A stretch of 64,000 bases of DNA from Planctomycetota bacterium. Lineage in GTDB: Bacteria > Planctomycetota > Phycisphaerae > UBA1845 > UTPLA1. Under the pieces are notes generated by a model that did no database searches, was not told the origin of the DNA, and saw only the letters and a list, made by a program, of their open reading frames with translations. Shown one piece after another: positions 59,597 to 64,000 of this stretch (within the stretch, counting starts at the first letter, position 1; each line of letters begins with the position of its first letter). The DNA is taken from positions 124,001-188,000 of the forward strand of contig JADJRI010000005.1 of NCBI GenBank assembly GCA_016712275.1, read 5' to 3'. The position numbers and the translations under genes are program-made.

Positions 59597-60613
59597 ATGC
59601 GACGATTGATGTCTATTTTGGCGTGTCTGGCAGCATGTAGCTTGGGCGTTTCGACGGCATTTGCCGGCGGACCCGGTTGCTCGGCCCAAAAGAGCGGCGA
59701 AAAAACCGCAAGCTGCAGCAAGAGCGCTTCATCCTGCTGCTCGCAGATGGGCGAATTCCCAACCATGGTTCGAATGGTCGGCGATAAGACCGTCGGATGC
59801 CCGATGACGGCCGAGAAGATGGCCAAAGAGTCGAACAGCAAGGTCATGTTCGCGGTCGCCGGCGAAAAATTCGACAACGAACCGGCCGCGTGGGAGGCAC
59901 TGGCCGACAGTTCCGAAATGTTCGTCAAGAAATTCACGACCATTGCCTGCGTCATGGAAGGCAAGACCTATTTCGTGTGCGATGAAGGCGCGAAGTCCTG
60001 CTCGATGAAGTCGGCCGCCGCCGCCGGTTGCTGCAAGAGCGGCCAGGCGAAGACCGCTTCGGCCGGCGCGACCTGCAACAAGGGCGACATCAAGACCGCT
60101 TCCACGGGCAGCCAGTGCAACAAGAGCAAGGGCGAGGCCAAGGTCGTCAAGGTCGAAGAAAACACCGGTGGCTCGAAGGCGACCGATGCCAAGAGTGCGG
60201 GCTGCTCAAAGAGCTGCGTTTCCAAGACCGGCGACGGCTCGGATTGCTGCAAGACCAAGGAAGCCAAGATGGCCGTCATCGACTCAAAGACTTGCGCCGA
60301 AATGTGCAAGAACTCGAAGGACGCCAAATTCATGGTCGCCGGCCGCACGCTCACCTCGTGGGATGAGGCCGTCAAGGCTCGCGACGAAGTTCGCACCGCC
60401 ATCAACGCCGTCAAGATGAAGTACATCGTGGATGGCAAGGAAGTGGATTGTGCGTCCAAGGTCTGCCCGAAGGCGAAGGCCGCTCACAAGGTGAAGTATG
60501 TCGTCGGCGAAAAGAACATGGAATGCGAATTGATGGCTCGCGTCGAGCTGGCCAAGGCCCAGTATGATGCCGCCAAGTCGAATGGCACCAAGACTGTCGC
60601 CACGAAGATGTAA
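59597..60613 (+). CDS. secreted cysteine-rich protein with repeated domains
   Basis: 338 residues, more than 20 cysteines. A signal peptide (RRLMSILACLAACSLGVSTA) is followed by two related domains: residues about 55-130 (MFAVAGEKFDNEPAAWEALA) and about 215-320 (KFMVAGRTLTSWDEAVKARD), joined by a Lys/Ser/Cys-rich linker (KSGQAKTASAGATCNKGD). The cysteine spacing and the VAG-core suggest metal binding, but no family is recognised. It has its own promoter and terminator and should be monocistronic. Confidence 0.72.
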   Translation: MRRLMSILACLAACSLGVSTAFAGGPGCSAQKSGEKTASCSKSASSCCSQMGEFPTMVRMVGDKTVGCPMTAEKMAKESNSKVMFAVAGEKFDNEPAAWEALADSSEMFVKKFTTIACVMEGKTYFVCDEGAKSCSMKSAAAAGCCKSGQAKTASAGATCNKGDIKTASTGSQCNKSKGEAKVVKVEENTGGSKATDAKSAGCSKSCVSKTGDGSDCCKTKEAKMAVIDSKTCAEMCKNSKDAKFMVAGRTLTSWDEAVKARDEVRTAINAVKMKYIVDGKEVDCASKVCPKAKAAHKVKYVVGEKNMECELMARVELAKAQYDAAKSNGTKTVATKM

Positions 60614-60672
60614 TTTTCCACACGATCGTTCGACGCCCCAACGCGTACGATCGATTCGAGTGATACGGTACG

Positions 60673-60709
60673 AAAGGGCCCGCCGAGCGAAAATCGGCGG
60701 GCCCTTTTT
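60673..60709 (+). terminator. rho-independent terminator
   Basis: AAAGGGCCCGCCGA pairs perfectly with TCGGCGGGCCCTTT around GCGAAAA and is followed by T residues. 60 bases after the Cys-rich gene. Confidence 0.92.
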
Positions 60710-60788
60710 ACATTCAGGGAGCGCGTTATTCTCCATGCGAATCAACAGGATCCGAGAATTTTGTCAGATCGATCGTTAAACTGGAAAC

Positions 60789-61913
60789 ATGCATCGCCGA
60801 AATCACTTCAAACCGGGAACCGGCGGCGCTTTCGTCGCACTGCTGTCCTTCTTCGCGTCGTTGTCGTCCTGTGACGTTGCCTTTCCATTGATTGCACCCC
60901 ATGGCTCGCAGATGCTCGTTTCCATCGACGGGCGATTCGTCAACATGGTCAGTACTGAACTGCATGCGGCATGGACCAAAAATGGCTTCGCCGATTCCGA
61001 TGCCATTCGAGAAATCACCCGGCAGTTCTACGCATCGTTTCGAGACGAGGCCGAATTCCTGGTCATCACTACGCCCGATCCCCTGCTCGGAGGCAGCTCG
61101 CTTCGCGTCTTCAACGATGTGACCGGCACCGGCCTTGCCCGAATCGATCGACGCCCGGAGTTCGGCGCGAAAGATTCGCTTGCACAAATCATCAGTCTCA
61201 TGGGCCGCAATGAGCTGACCATTCGCACTGCAATTCATGAGATCGGCCACCGCTGGGCCAATCGCCTTAAAGGCGACATCGCACTGGCATCGCCGACAAC
61301 AGTGGCCGTGGGTCACTGGGGATTCTGTGACGTAAACGGACCCCTGGGAGGATTCGCCCGCGATTCGCTCGAATCGCTCGGGAACAATCTCTATCGCGGC
61401 GCAGTCGCCCCCGCGGGATACGCGGTCAATACGGTTTCGTACGCGCCGCTCGAACTTTACCTGATGGGCCTGATGCCGGCGGAGGAGGTGCCCGACGTCA
61501 CGGTCGCCGTAAATCCGGTTGTCACCTCCCAGGACTTCGGCACGACGACGTTTCAAGCGGACGAATTGCGCGTGGTTTCGATCGATCGAATCATCGAACA
61601 GAACGGACCAAGGGTGCCGGCATTTCGCGACGCACCCAATGAATTTTCAATCGCCTTCATCGTGCTGACGCCCGGCATTCTGAGTATTCAGGATCAACAT
61701 TTCTATTCACGGGCCATCGACTTCTTAACGCGCGCGGAACCCATTACCCTCATGCAGGTCTTCAAATCGGTTGACGAACTTACGCCGGTCAAACTTGAGC
61801 AGGATGCGTTTGAGGCGGCCGGCTTGAATCGCTTCCAGAATTTTCAAAGGGCGACCAACGGCCGGGGCACGCTGAAACTGCGATACGCTTCGGATTTGCG
61901 GCGATTGTTTTGA
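60789..61913 (+). CDS. secreted HExxH putative metallopeptidase
   Basis: 374 residues. An N-terminal lipobox-like LSSC (Cys 28) suggests a lipoprotein. RTAIHEIGHRWANRL carries HExxH, and YAPLELYLMGLMPAEEVPD is characteristic of a family of bacterial proteins annotated as possible metalloproteases. The C-terminal part (DFLTRAEPITLMQVFKSVDE) is helical. Substrate unknown. ATG 60789 lies 176 bases after the previous gene. Confidence 0.72.
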   Translation: MHRRNHFKPGTGGAFVALLSFFASLSSCDVAFPLIAPHGSQMLVSIDGRFVNMVSTELHAAWTKNGFADSDAIREITRQFYASFRDEAEFLVITTPDPLLGGSSLRVFNDVTGTGLARIDRRPEFGAKDSLAQIISLMGRNELTIRTAIHEIGHRWANRLKGDIALASPTTVAVGHWGFCDVNGPLGGFARDSLESLGNNLYRGAVAPAGYAVNTVSYAPLELYLMGLMPAEEVPDVTVAVNPVVTSQDFGTTTFQADELRVVSIDRIIEQNGPRVPAFRDAPNEFSIAFIVLTPGILSIQDQHFYSRAIDFLTRAEPITLMQVFKSVDELTPVKLEQDAFEAAGLNRFQNFQRATNGRGTLKLRYASDLRRLF

Positions 61914-61947
61914 ACTCGCGGCGACGCACAATAATTCTCGCGACCCG

Positions 61948-62730
61948 TCACAGTCGCACGATTTTCTTCGGATCGATTCTTAACACATTCAGATCGCCAC
62001 GCAATTCCAGCTCGCCAATAATTTCAGTTGGATCGCCGAGAAAGGGTATGGCAGCCTCATTCGCCGCGCTTCCATCCTGCAACACCACGAGGAAATAGGA
62101 CTCCCGTCCCTTGGAGTCTCTCGTGACAAACATCGGTGGAATTCCGCCGCCAACGCAAAGCTGGGCGCACGCCTTGTGGGTCTTGCCGCCGCCGGGCTTC
62201 ATCGCCCCGATGTAACACTTGGGATCGATCATCTCGCCACGCAACGAAACCGGCGACTCCATTTCGCTGCGCGGCGCCGGAGCCAACTCGCTCAGAGCGC
62301 TCTCCCGCGGATTCAGCAGTTCTACTGCATTGTCCTCGGAGGAAACTTCCAGCATCCGCCGTCCGTCGCGGCGCAAAATCGTCCCCCGGATGCGCACCGC
62401 CTTTCCATGAAATGGTCTGATCCGATCGGCCGCACCGAATTTCCCCTCTGAAACCAACAAGATGGTCGAGACGCCGCCGGACGCAGTCGTATCTTTGACT
62501 CGAAGCATTGCATAAGGATCGACCAGGGCAAGGCCGTCGAATGTTGTTGCTGTTGATGTGTCCCATGTCCCCATGCCGGGACTTTGCTGCATGGACGCAA
62601 CAACAATTCCCACCAATGCAGCGCCTGCGACCAAGCTGATCGAGGCCGCAATCGCAAAGCGCCGAACGCGCTGCGGCGTCGGCAAGTATCCAACAAAGAA
62701 CTCGTCATGGCGATTTTGATCAGTTGACAT
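61948..62730 (-). CDS. membrane-anchored protein with conserved Cys motif
   Basis: 260 residues. A membrane anchor at about 22-45 (RRFAIAASISLVAGAALVGI) is followed by two OB-like beta regions and the segment DPKCYIGAMKPGGGKTHKAC, then AQLCVGGGIPP. The three cysteines look like metal or cofactor ligands. ATG 62730 overlaps the end of the upstream Rieske gene by 11 bases, so the genes form an operon. Role in electron transfer or cofactor binding is inferred from neighbours. Confidence 0.7.
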   Translation of the reverse strand: MSTDQNRHDEFFVGYLPTPQRVRRFAIAASISLVAGAALVGIVVASMQQSPGMGTWDTSTATTFDGLALVDPYAMLRVKDTTASGGVSTILLVSEGKFGAADRIRPFHGKAVRIRGTILRRDGRRMLEVSSEDNAVELLNPRESALSELAPAPRSEMESPVSLRGEMIDPKCYIGAMKPGGGKTHKACAQLCVGGGIPPMFVTRDSKGRESYFLVVLQDGSAANEAAIPFLGDPTEIIGELELRGDLNVLRIDPKKIVRL

Positions 62731-63778
62731 CCGACGGACTCCCAATTCTGGCGGGCTCGACGTGCGTACCCGGCGGCAGTGGCGCCGGATCAAGCATGAC
62801 TCGGCCGATATGGTTGTGAAGCTGGTAGGTCACGATCTTTTCCTGAAACGGCGGCGGAGACTGGCCATCTGCGGGTCTGTATTGCCACCCATGCCAGGGA
62901 CATGTAATGCAACCATCAATGATCCGGCCCTCGGCGAGCGGTCCGCCTTGATGGGCGCACACGCCGCGCACGACCGAGATACAGTCGCCGCTGCGAAATA
63001 CGGCAATACGCGGTTGTCCGGCGACACGGACACTCTTTGCACGGCCATCCGGTATCTCGCGACAATCTCCGAGATCGACCCATGCAATTGCAGGCGACGA
63101 ACGTGAATCGATGCGGCGCTCCTTCAACCCTGCGGCGCAATGCAACGCTGTCACCGTGGTGACACCCACGGCAAGCAGAATCGGGTAAATCGTGCTGCGC
63201 TCCGACTGCAACGCTCCAAAGGCGACGTGCGCGATCACCAGCGCATAGCAGGCATACACCGACATGTGAATCGATTTCCATGTGCGGGCCGACAGGTTCT
63301 TCAGCCAGAAGTCGTGACTTGTCGCGGCCAGCACCGCCAGAATGACCAGCGCCGCGACACCCAAAATCTGAAACGGCAGCGATCCCGCCACCAGAAAATC
63401 AATATCATTCGTGAACAATGAAACAAGCGGATTGACACGCCCAAAGCCGTGGTAATAGCCCAGCACAACCAGCCCATGCAGGGCCGCCACCAGAAATGTG
63501 GTGACTCCAAGATGACGCCGATTGTAAAGCAATGGCAGGAATCGCGGGCTCAGGCGGGCCAGCGGACCGATGCAAAGCACGATGTGTAGCAGCGTGATGG
63601 CACAAGTCGCCAAGGCGCGTATCAGCAGAATTTCGTCGCTGATCGCCTGTTGCCCTCCCCATGTCAACTTGCCAATGGCGAAAAAGACTGCGAGATAGGC
63701 CAGAACGCCGCCGGCAATGACAAAATCGTAGACGCGCTTGCTGCGCGTCCATTGCACAGTCACATACCCGACACTCAT
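62720..63778 (-). CDS. ferric reductase-like membrane domain fused to Rieske domain
   Basis: 352 residues. The N-terminal 215 residues have six predicted membrane helices with histidines suited to heme b (TLLHIVLC, LHGLVVLGYYH, SIHMSVYACY), resembling ferric reductase/MsrQ-type domains. The C-terminal 125 residues are a Rieske [2Fe-2S] ferredoxin domain with CAHQGGPL and CPWHGW. Together they could pass electrons across the membrane. The start overlaps the stop of the small membrane protein (ATGA). Confidence 0.85.
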   Translation of the reverse strand: MSVGYVTVQWTRSKRVYDFVIAGGVLAYLAVFFAIGKLTWGGQQAISDEILLIRALATCAITLLHIVLCIGPLARLSPRFLPLLYNRRHLGVTTFLVAALHGLVVLGYYHGFGRVNPLVSLFTNDIDFLVAGSLPFQILGVAALVILAVLAATSHDFWLKNLSARTWKSIHMSVYACYALVIAHVAFGALQSERSTIYPILLAVGVTTVTALHCAAGLKERRIDSRSSPAIAWVDLGDCREIPDGRAKSVRVAGQPRIAVFRSGDCISVVRGVCAHQGGPLAEGRIIDGCITCPWHGWQYRPADGQSPPPFQEKIVTYQLHNHIGRVMLDPAPLPPGTHVEPARIGSPSDVN

Positions 63779-63963
63779 GAGTGAGCTCCACGTGCAGAGG
63801 CGCCGGAGGAATGAGGCGCTGGGTATCCATCCTGCACCGGAATCGGCCGACGCGTCGCAATCGAAAAAGCGAGCAGACCGGCGACGACAGGGCCGATGAT
63901 GAGCCAGACGCGACGATGAAATCTACGTTGATTGAATGTCATTGTTAATGCATCATTGTTCAA
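63775..63963 (-). CDS. small single-helix membrane protein
   Basis: 62 residues with one membrane helix (RVWLIIGPVVAGLLAFSIAT) and a Pro/Ser-rich tail. It overlaps the next gene (ATGA), so it is translated with the Rieske fusion and is probably part of the same complex. Start may be the second Met (63942). Upstream lies the window edge. Confidence 0.6.
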   Translation of the reverse strand: MNNDALTMTFNQRRFHRRVWLIIGPVVAGLLAFSIATRRPIPVQDGYPAPHSSGASARGAHS

Positions 63964-64000
63964 GGGAGTGGCAATTACAGTGAAGGTTGCCGCTCAATCC

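Noticed and set aside
1..64000. CRISPR arrays, rRNA and tRNA genes.
   Set aside because: No regularly spaced short repeats, no rRNA-like sequence and no cloverleaf-like T-arm outside coding regions were noticed; a covariance search was not possible.

Overview
This is a GC-rich bacterial chromosome segment, most likely from a Planctomycetota (Phycisphaerae-like) genome or metagenome bin. The signs are the many secreted proteins with dockerin-like, fibronectin-like and WD40 repeats, a DUF58/VWA membrane-protein pair, an EF-G paralog, an enlarged signal peptidase II and lipid A genes (lpxK). The phylum is inferred from gene content. No rRNA, tRNA or CRISPR array was recognised.

Layout. Positions 0.2-7.0 kb hold a tightly packed lipid-modification operon: fatty acid desaturase, FAD amine-oxidase-like protein, DUF1365, cyclopropane-fatty-acid-type methyltransferase, DUF2878, DUF1295 and a second Cfa-like methyltransferase. 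From 7 to 18 kb come a rhodanese, a TadE-like pseudopilin, an OmpA lipoprotein, an alpha/beta hydrolase, a Nudix-PAS-HD-GYP pair, a PH-domain protein, a lipoprotein with repeated HNG motifs and a HEAT-repeat protein. Positions 18.9-24.7 kb are an accessory, repeat-rich area with a 5'-truncated Rhs core, an AT-richer tail, a small lipoprotein, direct and inverted repeats and a long non-coding pyrimidine-rich stretch. From 24.8 to 36 kb lie lspA, a HAD phosphatase with a membrane tail, lpxK, a GH10-like protein lacking both usual catalytic glutamates, atl-ruvX, manC flanked by long palindromes, and a UvrD/PcrA helicase. From 36 to 44 kb: an HExxH protein, a TetR regulator with an operator-like palindrome, and a secreted protein joining three SRPBCC domains to 14 WD40 repeats. 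From 44 to 64 kb: EF-G paralog, LpxL-like acyltransferase, gatB, a nine-repeat FN3-like lipoprotein, plsY, a dockerin-like protein, DUF983, clpS, DUF58 plus BatA-like VWA proteins, miaA, a Cys-rich secreted protein, an HExxH lipoprotein, and an operon encoding a ferric-reductase-like/Rieske fusion.

A strong caveat runs through the window. At least 11 genes carry single-base frameshifts or in-frame TAG codons, including gatB, which should be essential if it is the only copy. Several lie in short homopolymers. The even spread suggests consensus errors in the assembly rather than decay, so these genes are given with full extents and approximate break points.

The most promising unusual systems are the desaturase/Cfa/DUF1365/DUF2878/DUF1295 lipid operon, the TetR-linked triple-SRPBCC/WD40 protein, the catalytically altered GH10 homologue, and the Rieske/ferric-reductase operon at the right end.
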